A stretch of DNA of 10,136 nt from Entophlyctis helioformis (GCA_025526915.1 JAHLKH010000481.1:1-10136); one strand, 5' to 3'; shown: positions 1 to 7,917, counted from the first letter of the stretch. Made by a program: numbers and translations. The notes: a model not told the origin generated them from the sequence alone.

Positions 1-68
1 CGAGCCGGGATCAACAGTGCTCCGTTGCAGGCGAACATGACCACGGCCATCACGAACGTGTGGATCAT
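1..68 (-). CDS. Possible N-terminus of a host secreted or membrane protein (partial)
   Basis: Reading leftward from an ATG at 68-66, 22 complete codons run off the window. They give a short N-terminus followed by a hydrophobic stretch (FVMAVVMFACNGALLIPA), which looks like a signal peptide or first membrane segment, with G or C in nearly all third positions. Upstream on the same strand are a TATAAAA box (316-324), a pyrimidine-rich leader, and a possible 92-nt leader intron with donor GTACGT at 178-173 and acceptor CACAG ending at 87. The base at -3 of the ATG is C, a weak context. The plus strand is also open here (positions 1 to about 150, no start) with the same wobble phase, so the strand is not certain. 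I do not recognise the family. Confidence 0.35.
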   Translation of the reverse strand, partial: MIHTFVMAVVMFACNGALLIPA

Positions 69-315
69 GGGTGCGACAGGCAGCAACTGTGATAACAGGC
101 AGGCGAGCAAAGGGGAGCCCAAGGGACTGGGAACCAGCACAGGTTTGTGCTGATAACGTGTCAAAGGTAGGTACGTACGGGTTGCTGATCCAGGAACCAG
201 GAGCTCGGGAAGTGGGTGATCTGCTTGAGAGACGACGAGAGAAGCGAGATTCAATGAGTTGAAGATTGAAATGTGACGGTTGGGATGTTATTGAGAGTAG
301 AGCTAGAACTGCCAG

Positions 316-324
316 CTTTTATAG
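316..324 (-). promoter_or_regulatory. TATA box for a minus-strand host gene
   Basis: CTATAAAAG on the minus strand is a full TATA consensus in otherwise GC-rich DNA. It is followed, about 25-110 nt downstream (roughly 290 to 210), by a pyrimidine-rich stretch with CAATCTTCAACTC and TCTCGTCGTCTCTC, which resembles a fungal 5' untranslated leader. It would drive the partial gene at 1-68. Transcription itself is inferred, not seen. Confidence 0.45.
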
Positions 325-880
325 CCGAGCAGCAAGGAAACGTGAGAGAGTCACATGGAGACACAGAGTGGTAGGATGGGCGAATCAGAGAGAGGGAAGA
401 GAGCATGCAGGTGAACGTGCTGCATGTGAGAGAGTGATTGGTGTGTGTGTGGAGGATCGAGGACCAGTGGTTTGAGAGTGTGCGATGGAGAGTGGAGAGT
501 GTGTGATGGTGGTTTCTTGACTGGTGCACGTGAAAGTACGCCTCCGCATGAGTAATGCGCGTGCGGCAAAACTGGCTTGTCCGCCCGTCATATGAACCAG
601 AAATGACGCGTCGTCCAACAAGGAGGATGATCCACAGCGCAAACAGGGCAGCGCGTTGAGTCCTGTTGCATCTGGAGTGGACGCATGAGACGGCTGGGTG
701 GTCACCGAGACGGAGTGGCGGGCAAGGGCTGTGTGATGGACGGCAAGCAGACAAGACTGGGCGGTGAGTGTGTGAGTGTGGATGCGAACGGGATGCATGG
801 GCCAGCAGCCGGCCAATGGAGCGGCATTGGGACGAATGGGTGACAGCAAGATGGACAAGGCTGATCGCCAGACATGCGAG

Positions 881-910
881 ACTGGAGGAGACTGGAGGAG
901 ACTGGAGGAG
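881..910. repeat. Three tandem copies of ACTGGAGGAG
   Basis: The 10-bp unit ACTGGAGGAG occurs three times head to tail. The block is bracketed by an 11-bp direct repeat, GACAAGGCTGA, at 854-864 and 910-920, so the array probably grew by slippage or unequal exchange inside an older duplication. Confidence 0.85.
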
Positions 911-1072
911 ACAAGGCTGAACGGCGTGTGTTGGTGCTCGATGGAATGGCCAGTCTGCCATGGGCTTCTTGCTGTTCCTTGTTGCAGCGGCCGACACCGC
1001 CTGTGCCTGCTCCATTGTGCCCTTCCTGGCTGCCGAGCAGTCGTGGACAGTCTGTGGCCAGTGTTGGTGCAG

Positions 1073-1139
1073 AGGACGAGACAAGAGACGAGAGACAAGA
1101 TACGAGAGACGAGAGACGAGAGGCGTGAGACGAGAGACG
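1073..1139. repeat. Purine-rich GAGACGA-type minisatellite
   Basis: Imperfect 7-10-bp units of GAGAC(G/A)A run for about 67 bp, with variants such as GATACGA and GGCGTGA. On the minus strand this reads as TCTCGTC repeats, like the leaders of the flanking candidate host genes. No coding role is supported. Confidence 0.75.
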
Positions 1140-1808
1140 CAGCAGAAGGAGCCAGACAGATGCAGAGACACCTAATACTGCTCGGCGGCCATGGAGGCAC
1201 GCCAGAGGATGGCAGCCAGCCAGAGCGCAGCCAGTCAGAGTGCATGCTCAGTCACATATCGGAGCGGAAGCAGCCAGGCACGCCGCCCCTCCGCCCCTCC
1301 GCCCCGCAGCACAGCCCCCGTCGTGTCTCGTCTGCCCTGCTCGCACTGAACCGCAGCCGTCATGCAGCACTTGGCAGACCAGCAAGTCAGTCAGATGGCA
1401 AGCGATAAGAGCCTGGCTTGCTGCAGATGGAAGGCATGCGACCGGTGCATACAGCCAGCCTTGAATGCACTGTCCATGTCTGCCGACCCTTGTCCGGCTG
1501 CTCGCTCTTTGTTGCCGTCTCTCTCTCGGCCGCCCATCTGTTGCCGAGCAACCTGTCGCGTTCGCGTTGGCGACGCGCTCGCATCCCGACGCGTCTTTCC
1601 ACGTGTCAATTGGTGCCTCTTGGTCAACCGTCTGACAGGCTTTGGCCAACCCCGACAACGTGCCGCCGGCTGGCATGGCAGGCTGCGAGGGGGGTCGGAT
1701 GCAGGCAGGTTGGAGGGCATGGCGGAGGTGCGGGCGGGCGGATCGGGTGCGAGCACGCCATCGGCTGCAAACACAAACCCACAACCGCTCGGCACCCGAC
1801 TGCGCTCA

Positions 1809-1838
1809 TTGTTGCTGCGCTCTAGTTGTTGCTGCGCT
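1809..1838. repeat. 13-bp direct duplication before TATA-like box
   Basis: TTGTTGCTGCGCT occurs at 1809-1821 and again at 1826-1838, a period of 17 bp. The second copy runs directly into the TTAAAA motif, so it could be part of the core promoter of the plus-strand candidate gene. Confidence 0.7.
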
Positions 1839-1843
1839 TAAAA
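1838..1843 (+). promoter_or_regulatory. TATA-like box of a plus-strand host gene
   Basis: TTAAAA in a GC-rich setting is followed about 30 nt later by CTCCATCACAACTTGAATC and further pyrimidine-rich sequence to about 1985, which looks like a fungal 5' leader. It is a weaker TATA match than the one at 316-324. It points rightward, towards ATGs at 1989 and 2036. Confidence 0.3.
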
Positions 1844-2035
1844 GGCAGCCAGCCGCCCGCCTGTGCTCTTGCTCCATCACAACTTGAATCTTGTCTCGTC
1901 TCTGCCACCTGCCAGGCATGCTCTGCCAATGCCACAACGCCAGACTCGCGCACCAGCTCTTGCTCAGCACCAGCCTCGACCCTGAGCCATGCCGTCATCT
2001 CCAACTCCACAAGCATCCAGCAACATGAAGCAGCA

Positions 2036-2485
2036 ATGCCTCGAGCTCCAGCCACGCCACCGACTGACACTCTGTTTCCACCACAAGCAGCCTCGCATCT
2101 GCCTTCTCGCCTGCAACGACACAGCATCCACCGCGCGTCTTTCTCGCCCATCACCCCTCTCGCCTCCATCAGGACGGCTATCCGCGACTCTGGCTCATCC
2201 GCCCCAAGATACACGGCCAGCTGCCATCACCAGCAAGCACACATGGCTGCTGAGGAGCAACATCATCATCATGGACTAGGACCACTGACCCAGGCCGTCA
2301 AGCAACCAACCAAGCAAGCCACTCCTTCTGCATGCATGTCCTCTAACCACTCCTGCTGCCTTGCTCGCTGGTTGCCTTGCTCTCTGGTCTTGTTATGCAT
2401 GGCTGGCACTGCTCCCCCCAACCCAACCCACAATGAAAGTTCCAGAACGAGGGCTGGTAGTAGTAGATTTCAATCGTTAAGTTAA
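2036..2485 (+). CDS. Unresolved plus-strand host ORF running into the LTR
   Basis: An ATG at 2036 opens 149 codons, ending at a TAA inside the retrotransposon LTR. The product is Ser/Pro/His-rich with basic N-terminal segments (for example LQRHSIHRASF) and a His run near residue 80. I recognise no domain. A competing ATG at 1989 opens a different 96-codon frame to 2279, and upstream ATGs lie at 1918 and 1929, so the frame is not settled; an intron (for example around 2300-2390) is possible. Codon third positions do not favour either frame clearly. The promoter-like and leader-like sequence upstream is the main reason for suspecting a gene. If real, it was interrupted or given a new 3' end by the insertion. 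It may also be non-coding. Confidence 0.2.
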   Translation: MPRAPATPPTDTLFPPQAASHLPSRLQRHSIHRASFSPITPLASIRTAIRDSGSSAPRYTASCHHQQAHMAAEEQHHHHGLGPLTQAVKQPTKQATPSACMSSNHSCCLARWLPCSLVLLCMAGTAPPNPTHNESSRTRAGSSRFQSLS

Positions 2486-2546
2486 GATTCCAATAAATGC
2501 CGAAACGCCATAAGAACCCAACGACCGTGGATACGGGCCGTTGACA
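2337..2546 (-). repeat. 3' LTR of element A (outer edge uncertain)
   Basis: The inner edge is firm: on the minus strand a polypurine tract, AGGAGGGGGAAG, is followed at once by TGTCAACGG, a standard LTR start. The outer edge is a guess, since no second copy is present to align. TGTC at 2337 mirrors the terminal GACA and gives 210 bp; TGTTATGC at 2391 would give 156 bp. A CATTTATTGG motif on the minus strand (about 2490-2500) could serve as a TATA-like promoter. No target-site duplication can be tested because the other end of the element was not found. Confidence 0.55.
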
Positions 2547-2558
2547 CTTCCCCCTCCT
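2547..2558 (-). other. Polypurine tract (plus-strand DNA primer site)
   Basis: The minus strand reads AGGAGGGGGAAG, an unbroken 12-purine run abutting the LTR start TGTCAAC and lying 24 nt after the restored-frame Pol stop at 2583-2585. In LTR retrotransposons this RNase-H-resistant RNA primes second-strand DNA synthesis. Position and composition both fit. Confidence 0.85.
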
Positions 2559-2582
2559 AGAAAACCGAGTAACCGAGGGATA

Positions 2583-3053
2583 CTAATTGGCGCCGTAGCG
2601 CCTGCTTGGGTATGGATCTGTGGCCCGGACGCGTCGCGCGGCTCGGAGCGGGTTCCGCCGCCGGACGTCCGCGGGCTCCGCCTCGTCCAATATAGGCATC
2701 AATCCGAGGTCCATGGGCTGCAGGCCTCCTGCCACCTCCAGTTCCCCTGTGGACACTGTCGAATCGTGCGAACCGTGGTCGGCCGCTGCACTTGTCACCG
2801 TGGTCGGCTGGGTCAGCAAAGACAGTGCGCTACCCGTGACCGTTGACGCATCCTCCATCTCCAAATCTTGTTGGGGGTCCTCCTGCCGAACAAAGAATGG
2901 CCGGAGCTTCTTGATGTTGACCACGCGGCGCGGACCACCTTCGTGGGGTTGTTGATCGTCTCCCAGTGGTTGGACCACGTAGTTGGAGTGGGGCCGCACC
3001 TCGATGACTACGCACTCGCGGCGCCAAGTGTCTCGGAACTTCTTGGGTTGCCC
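2583..3053 (-). pseudogene. Displaced integrase C-terminal tail of Pol
   Basis: This frame, shifted from the main Pol frame, carries the expected end of a Ty3 integrase: a KKFRDTW entry, then NYVVQPLGDD, then a RRVVNIKKLRPFF block resembling the conserved last beta-strand region of gypsy integrases. An acidic, Ser/Thr-rich tail follows, ending at a TAG at 2583-2585 just before the polypurine tract. A short middle segment (about 3054-3093), with GDLVRVWADAQGRPG, lies in a third frame. Two one-base losses, near 3091-3096 (a GTGGCG where GTGGGCG is expected) and near 3051-3053 (CCGGGCAA where CCGGGGCAA is expected), account for both jumps. No chromodomain motif is seen. As it stands, the tail is cut off from the rest of Pol. 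Confidence 0.85.
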
Positions 3054-6000
3054 GGTCGGCCCTGCGCGTCAGCCCAGACCCGGACCAAATCGCCACTTTG
3101 AATGTTGCGTCCTTTCGGCCTTGGTTGTACCTCGCGCCCCACTGCTGTTGTCGATCCATGATGTGCTTGGCGGCCAGCGCCCGCGCGAGATGCAGTGCGC
3201 GTAGCATGTCCAGGCGGTGCTTGACCGCGTCCTCCTTGAGTGCCGGTTGCATGTCCGCCCCGTCTAGGTGGGTCAGTGTCGGCGGCTGGAAACCATGCAT
3301 GAGGTAGAACGGGGTGAACTGGGTGGTCGCATGTTTGGAGCAGTTGTACGTGTAGACCAAGGATCGCATGGGCAGCTCCCATGCCGGGTAGTCGCCCTGG
3401 GTGAAGATGCTGAGTCCGTCCTTGAGGTACTTGGTGAAACGCTCTGCCCCGTGTGCGGCCTGATGATGATACGCCGTCGTGAATCGCTGGTCGATCAGTA
3501 GCCGTCGTGCCAGGCGGCGAGTGACCTTGGACGTGAACTCGCTGCCTTGATCTGTCACCAGGACCTTCATCGGGCCAAACTGGGTGACGACGCCATAGTA
3601 GAGTGCCTGACAGACTGTTGTTGCCTCCTTGTCCGCGATGGGGATCGCAATCTTCCACTTGGTGAGGTGGCATGCCACGATCAGCGCATATCTGTTGCCC
3701 TTGAGCGAGATGGGGAACGGGCCGATGACGTCGGCTGTGCAGTGCTGCATCGGCCGGGTGATCTCTCCCTGCGGGTCGGTCGTGTGCATGAGGCCCTGTC
3801 GCTTCGGCTCGGCTCCTTTCCTCCGCTGGCACGGTACGCAGGTGCGTACGTAGAGAGCGATGTCGCGCGTCATGTTGGGCCAGTAGTAGGATGCCGCTGT
3901 GTTTGCTGTACACTTGTCGCGTCCCACGTGGGTGCCGTCTACCGGGCTGTCGTGCATCTTGTGGAGGACGGCCTGCCGCATCGACGCCGGGACTACGATC
4001 CGGTTGAACGGTTCTTGAGTGGGGATCCGCAGCCCTGTGTCTGGGTCCACTCTTGAGCTAATGTCCATTGCACGGCAGAGTATTCCGTCCTGGTCGAGTG
4101 CAAACTTGCCCTTGCGCAGGAGCTTGCAAGCCTCCGCCGTCTCACGTGTCAGCTTCTCGTCCAGTGCGCCGATCCCCCAGAAAGTCCGCGGGTGTCTTGC
4201 CATCGCCGCTGTCTGGGCCGGGTCTGCGATTGCTGCTGACAGGAACTTGCAGAGCGGGTCGCGTTGCTGATGCTCGCGCCAAGCCGTGGTGCCAAAGGTC
4301 GCCGGCACCTCCACTGAGGTCGTCGAGTCTGCAGAGACGGCCAGGATGGGGACCTCGAGGGCCGGGAACGGCGGTGGCGGGCCGAGTGAGTCTGGGCCGG
4401 CAGGAAGGTACTCTGGTGTTGTCTCGGGAGCAGGTTCTGCCGGTTGCCTTGAAAGCGCATCTGCGGCCTGATTGTCTACACCACGCACGTGCTTGATGAC
4501 CGGGTTGAACTCGCCGATCTTGATCGCCCATCTGCCGAGTCGGCCGCCCTTTTGAGCGCCCAGCGTCTGCACGTACTTCAGCGCGGCATGGTCCGTCTCG
4601 ATGATCAGGGGCCAGTCTAGAATATATGCGCGGTAGCTGTCGAGGCCATAGATGACCGCGAGCGCCTCCTTGTCTGTCGTGTGGTAGCGAGTCTCGGTCT
4701 CTGTAAGCTTCCGCGAGCTGCACGCGATCATGTGGGGGAATCCGTCGTCGCCGTACTGTGCCAGGATCGCCGAGATGCCTGCGTTGCTGGCATCGGTCTG
4801 TAGCACAAACGGCCGGTCCCAGACCGGGTATGCGAGGACAGGTGTTGAGGTGAACGCCTTCTTCAGTGCCTCGAACGACGTCTGGCATGCGTCTGACCAC
4901 ACGAACGGGACGTCTTTCTTGAGCAGGTTGGTGAGCGGGGCTGTCAGGTCGGCGTATCCATCGATGAACTGGCGGTAGTATCCCGTGACGCCGAGCCATG
5001 AGCGCACGCCGCCGACGTCCGTGGGGGCCGGGAAGTGGCCGATTCCAACGAGCTTCTTGGGGTCGCATGCGATGCCTTGGGGTGTCACCTTGTGTCCCAG
5101 GTAGATCAGTTCTTGCTGTGCCAAGTCGCATTTCGAGCCCTTGATTGTGAGCCCCGCGTCTTGCACCCGCTCTAGTACCCAGCCGAGGTGCTCCAGATGC
5201 TCCTCGAACGTCTTGGAGAACACGATGATGTCGTCCAGGTAGACAAGGCACGACTTCCACCACAAGCCACGGAGCACGCCCGCCATCAGGCGGTTGAAGA
5301 TGCTAGGTGCGTTGCGGAGGCCAAAGGGGAGCTTTTTGAACTGCCAGAGGCCGGTTGGGGTGGCAAACGCCGTCATCTCCTTGGCCTTCTCGTCCATCTC
5401 GATCTGCCAGTAGCCTGCAGCCAAGTCGAGCGAGGTGAACCACTGGCTTCCTGCGAGCGCGTCCAGGGTGTCGTCGATGCGCGGCATGGGGAACGAGTCT
5501 GGCTTGGTGACCGCGTTGAGCCGTCGGTAGTCGACACAGAAGCGAATCTTGCCGTCCGACTTGCGTACGAGCACGATGGGCGACGCCCATGGGCTGGTCG
5601 ACTCCTCGATCACGTCGCGGCGTTTCATGTCCTCTGTGAGCTCAATCACCTGCGCGCGGCGCACCGGGTTGTGCCGCTGGTTGAGCGCCGCGATCGGGGG
5701 GGGTCCTTGCACGTCGATGGTGGCCTTGACCAAGTGCGTCGTGCCGATCTTGGTCTCGTCCACGATGAACGCACGATGATAACGCTGCAGGCACCTCTTG
5801 AGCTGGGCTACCTGGTCGGCAGACATGTTCTTGAGTTGGTCGTCGCTGTGCGCGTACCCCGGTGGCCAGCCGTCGTTGTCTGTCCATTCTTGGGGCAGCT
5901 CGGGGGACGGAGTCGCCTCTGCGTCTGTTTCTGTGGTCGTCTCCAAGTGTGTCGGGGGCATCATGCCGTCCGAGACGTGCATGACCAGGTAGTCCGAGAA

Positions 6001-7671
6001 CTCGATCTGGGCAAAAGTTCCCACGACCGTGCCTGCCGGGAGGACAAACGTCGCGCCTTTCTTGCAGCCCGCGGGCATGCAGTCCGGTTCGAACGCCGGC
6101 AATGCCTTGTCCAGCGGGAGGAACCGGATGTCGGCCGCGAAGGGTTCCGTCGACCGGGGGACCAGTGGCATTGTGGCCAATGTGATGCCCTTTCTGGCCA
6201 TCACGTCGCGAGATGACTGGGCAATGCCCTCCTTGTTGAGCGGGAACAGCGCCATCGCACGGGGAAATGTCACCTTGATGCGGTAGTCGTCAACCTGGTC
6301 TGCTTTGATCGTCACTCTCTCAGCCGTGACGAGAGGGAAGGAGAACTTGAGGCCGTCTTCGCGCTGTAGGGACATCTTGGCCGGGCGTCTGACGCCATGG
6401 AACGTGATTGTCTCCTTGTCAAAGTCGGCGAAGGCCTGAGCGCCTTTGAGCCACGGTGTGCCGAGGAGCAACAGCTGCGGGAGGTGGTCTACCACGAACG
6501 CGTCGATCGTCGTGGTGCTGTCGCCTACCCTGATGGTCAGGCGTGACGTGCCCCGGGGTGTGACTGCGTCTGTGCCGCCGAAGCCGGTGAGCGTCGTGCC
6601 GTTGAACAGCTCCCGGACGGACGCACTAGAGCCTGAGTCGACGATCGCGATTGCGCCGACCATGCGGCGGCCCTTTGCTGGCCCGATCTGCACCGCGAGG
6701 CGTGCTGGTCCCATGCGGAGTGTGACGTGGGGCCGCTCGAGTGCGACTCTCTCTTTTTGGGCGAGGACGGCTGGGTCAACCAGGCGGTTTGCCCTGCGTT
6801 TCCGCCGCAACCGGTGGCCCTTGCTGCGCGGGGTTGCATCCGAATCGCCAAATTCCGATCTCGCGGATGCGTAGCTCGAGGTTGCTGATGCGCTGTCGCT
6901 CCAGAACGAGTCGACGCTGCTGTGGCTTGTCCCGGCTTCGGACAACGGGCCGGCGATTGAGTAGACCGACGCATCCGGAGCGCGCACTTCGTTGTCCAAC
7001 ACTGCCGCTGCCGGGTGCATGGGTGTGGCCGAGACTCCCTGCGCGATCGCTGGGGTCGGCTTGTCGTCCATAGGCATGACGTCCGCGTCGCTGGAACCGA
7101 GTGAGTCTTGATGGATGAGCAACGGCGTGTCGGGGGACGGATCTCCCTTCTTGGCGTCCGCTGCGGGTGTGGTCTCCTCTGGTGTGGATGCGACGCTTGT
7201 CGGGGCTGAGTTGACGAGACCGGTCACGTCCGCGGTCGACGCGGTGTGTGGTGCTAGGGAGCCGAGGGCTGTCGACAGCGAATCCTCGGCCGGGGCGGTC
7301 GATGCGGGCCATGTGGGGTCGGTTGTGGCCGCAACCGTGACGGCCAGGATGTCCGCCGCGTGGTCTGTCGTGGCGGTCTGGGCAACCGCTGGGCCGGGGC
7401 TGTCTCCCCGCCGAGTGCCAGCGCTAGAAACAAAGCGATCTGAACGGGAGCCCGGCTGGCCTGTGCCCCACCTGCCTCCAGCGTCCGCTTCATCCGCCTC
7501 CCAAACGGGTTGGCTGCCTGAGTCACCAGGGCTCGCCTCTCCAAAAGGGGACAGACTCGCATCAGCTGAAGCGGTTCTCGCATCAGGGTGGCCGGAGCGC
7601 TCGCTGCTACTGGGGTTCGGTCTTCCGTTGCCAGGGCCTGGTTGGTCATCTCGCGGGGTACGGCTCTCCAT
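2830..7671 (-). CDS. pol: Pol polyprotein: protease, reverse transcriptase, RNase H, integrase (C-terminus frameshifted)
   Basis: Makes and integrates the cDNA of the element. Residues are counted from the ATG at 7671. Residues 1 to about 330 are Ser/Thr/Ala/Pro-rich with no fold recognised. The aspartic protease has DSG at 345-347 and a later LLLLGTPWL block. RT has LDLAAGYWQ with Asp749 and YLDD with Asp813/Asp814, plus LPFGLRNAPS. RNase H has Asp960 (TDAS), Glu1002, Asp1027 and Asp1071. Integrase has a zinc-binding H1240-X7-H1248-X29-C1278-X2-C1281 and a DD35E triad of Asp1314, Asp1374 and Glu1410. Native sequence ends near Val1526; the last 87 residues are out-of-frame. Pol is in phase with Gag across an 81-codon open linker, so translation by UGA readthrough is more likely than independent initiation at this ATG. 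The unbroken domain set makes the identification secure. Confidence 0.96.
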   Translation of the reverse strand: MESRTPRDDQPGPGNGRPNPSSSERSGHPDARTASADASLSPFGEASPGDSGSQPVWEADEADAGGRWGTGQPGSRSDRFVSSAGTRRGDSPGPAVAQTATTDHAADILAVTVAATTDPTWPASTAPAEDSLSTALGSLAPHTASTADVTGLVNSAPTSVASTPEETTPAADAKKGDPSPDTPLLIHQDSLGSSDADVMPMDDKPTPAIAQGVSATPMHPAAAVLDNEVRAPDASVYSIAGPLSEAGTSHSSVDSFWSDSASATSSYASARSEFGDSDATPRSKGHRLRRKRRANRLVDPAVLAQKERVALERPHVTLRMGPARLAVQIGPAKGRRMVGAIAIVDSGSSASVRELFNGTTLTGFGGTDAVTPRGTSRLTIRVGDSTTTIDAFVVDHLPQLLLLGTPWLKGAQAFADFDKETITFHGVRRPAKMSLQREDGLKFSFPLVTAERVTIKADQVDDYRIKVTFPRAMALFPLNKEGIAQSSRDVMARKGITLATMPLVPRSTEPFAADIRFLPLDKALPAFEPDCMPAGCKKGATFVLPAGTVVGTFAQIEFSDYLVMHVSDGMMPPTHLETTTETDAEATPSPELPQEWTDNDGWPPGYAHSDDQLKNMSADQVAQLKRCLQRYHRAFIVDETKIGTTHLVKATIDVQGPPPIAALNQRHNPVRRAQVIELTEDMKRRDVIEESTSPWASPIVLVRKSDGKIRFCVDYRRLNAVTKPDSFPMPRIDDTLDALAGSQWFTSLDLAAGYWQIEMDEKAKEMTAFATPTGLWQFKKLPFGLRNAPSIFNRLMAGVLRGLWWKSCLVYLDDIIVFSKTFEEHLEHLGWVLERVQDAGLTIKGSKCDLAQQELIYLGHKVTPQGIACDPKKLVGIGHFPAPTDVGGVRSWLGVTGYYRQFIDGYADLTAPLTNLLKKDVPFVWSDACQTSFEALKKAFTSTPVLAYPVWDRPFVLQTDASNAGISAILAQYGDDGFPHMIACSSRKLTETETRYHTTDKEALAVIYGLDSYRAYILDWPLIIETDHAALKYVQTLGAQKGGRLGRWAIKIGEFNPVIKHVRGVDNQAADALSRQPAEPAPETTPEYLPAGPDSLGPPPPFPALEVPILAVSADSTTSVEVPATFGTTAWREHQQRDPLCKFLSAAIADPAQTAAMARHPRTFWGIGALDEKLTRETAEACKLLRKGKFALDQDGILCRAMDISSRVDPDTGLRIPTQEPFNRIVVPASMRQAVLHKMHDSPVDGTHVGRDKCTANTAASYYWPNMTRDIALYVRTCVPCQRRKGAEPKRQGLMHTTDPQGEITRPMQHCTADVIGPFPISLKGNRYALIVACHLTKWKIAIPIADKEATTVCQALYYGVVTQFGPMKVLVTDQGSEFTSKVTRRLARRLLIDQRFTTAYHHQAAHGAERFTKYLKDGLSIFTQGDYPAWELPMRSLVYTYNCSKHATTQFTPFYLMHGFQPPTLTHLDGADMQPALKEDAVKHRLDMLRALHLARALAAKHIMDRQQQWGARYNQGRKDATFKVAIWSGSGLTRRADRATQEVPRHLAPRVRSHRGAAPLQLRGPTTGRRSTTPRRWSAPRGQHQEAPAILCSAGGPPTRFGDGGCVNGHG

Positions 7672-7914
7672 CCCGCCGTGCCTGTGCCTTGGTCGTTTCC
7701 GCCGCCCGTGTGTGGTCTCGGGTGGGCTTAGGATGTCGAGGGCCAGTATGAGAGGCCGCCGGTCCGGGTGTGTGTGTGGGTCCGACGGCGGTGCGCATTG
7801 GTGCGCCGGTGGCTCGGCGGTTTCCGGAGGTAGAGGAGGAGGGCTATCGCAGACAACGAGGATCGGAGCAGCAGTCGGGCGAGTGCTGCTGCTTGGCGTC
7901 TGCGGCCCACCCCG
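7672..7914 (-). CDS. Open linker joining Gag stop to Pol
   Basis: I read every codon between the Gag UGA and the Pol ATG: all 81 are sense codons in the Gag/Pol frame. The product begins RGGPQTPSSS and is Pro/Thr/Ser-rich with a basic end (RRKRPRHRH), in keeping with a flexible Gag-Pol spacer. No initiator codon is needed for it if the UGA is read through. Stop triplets make up 3/64 of random codons, so 81 sense codons in a row is mildly unlikely by chance, less so in GC-rich DNA. Its meaning comes mainly from the shared phase with both flanking genes. Confidence 0.75.
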
Positions 7915-7917
7915 TCA
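7841..7917 (-). promoter_or_regulatory. Candidate UGA stop-codon readthrough signal with stem-loop
   Basis: On the minus strand the Gag stop reads ACC UGA CGG. Six nt after the UGA a nested hairpin begins. GGGC (7908-7905) pairs with GCCC (7844-7841). CGCAGAC (7904-7898) pairs perfectly with GUCUGCG (7854-7848). Inside these, AGCAGCAG (7893-7886) pairs perfectly with CUGCUGCU (7874-7867) around an 11-nt loop. A 3-nt bulge (AUA, 7847-7845) separates the outer two helices. Type II readthrough sites, known from tobraviruses, furoviruses and pomoviruses, consist of UGA followed by CGG or CUA plus a 3' stem-loop starting close behind. That match is seen; recoding itself is inferred. The alternative is a nonsense mutation in a fused Gag-Pol frame. 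Confidence 0.7.

Larger units (their letters stand above)
325..1837. other. Gene-poor intergenic region with simple repeats
   Basis: Long frames are open here on both strands, but their products are low-complexity (S/H/C-rich on minus, R/C-rich on plus), overlap one another in several frames, and show no domain or codon-position signal, so I call none of them. The region holds purine-rich GT/GA tracts (about 400-510), a 10-bp triplet (881-910), a GAGACGA-type array (1073-1139), CCCCTCCG repeats (about 1284-1307) and a 13-bp duplication (1809-1838). It lies between two candidate divergent promoters and is best read as a shared intergenic/promoter region. Confidence 0.5.

Noticed and set aside
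251..1245. Two overlapping long minus-strand ORFs (about 306 and 286 codons)
   Set aside because: They overlap in different frames, are made of Ser/His/Cys-rich translations of GT/GA simple repeats, and show no domain.
2583..2830. Chromodomain at the end of Pol (chromovirus type)
   Set aside because: The restored-frame tail is acidic and Ser/Thr/Pro-rich with none of the aromatic-cage pattern of chromodomains.
3008..3913. 301-codon minus-strand ORF overlapping integrase
   Set aside because: Most of it is the wrong frame over integrase; only its last segment carries real integrase sequence, which is covered by the frameshift entry.
4142..5263. 373-codon minus-strand ORF inside Pol
   Set aside because: Alternative-frame shadow of RT/RNase H: the main frame there has all catalytic motifs, this one has none.
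5188..6216. 342-codon plus-strand ORF antisense to RT/protease region of Pol
   Set aside because: Lies wholly opposite the conserved Pol coding sequence; composition (Arg/Leu/Val-rich, repeated DQVRR-type strings) is what the complement of GC-rich coding DNA gives.
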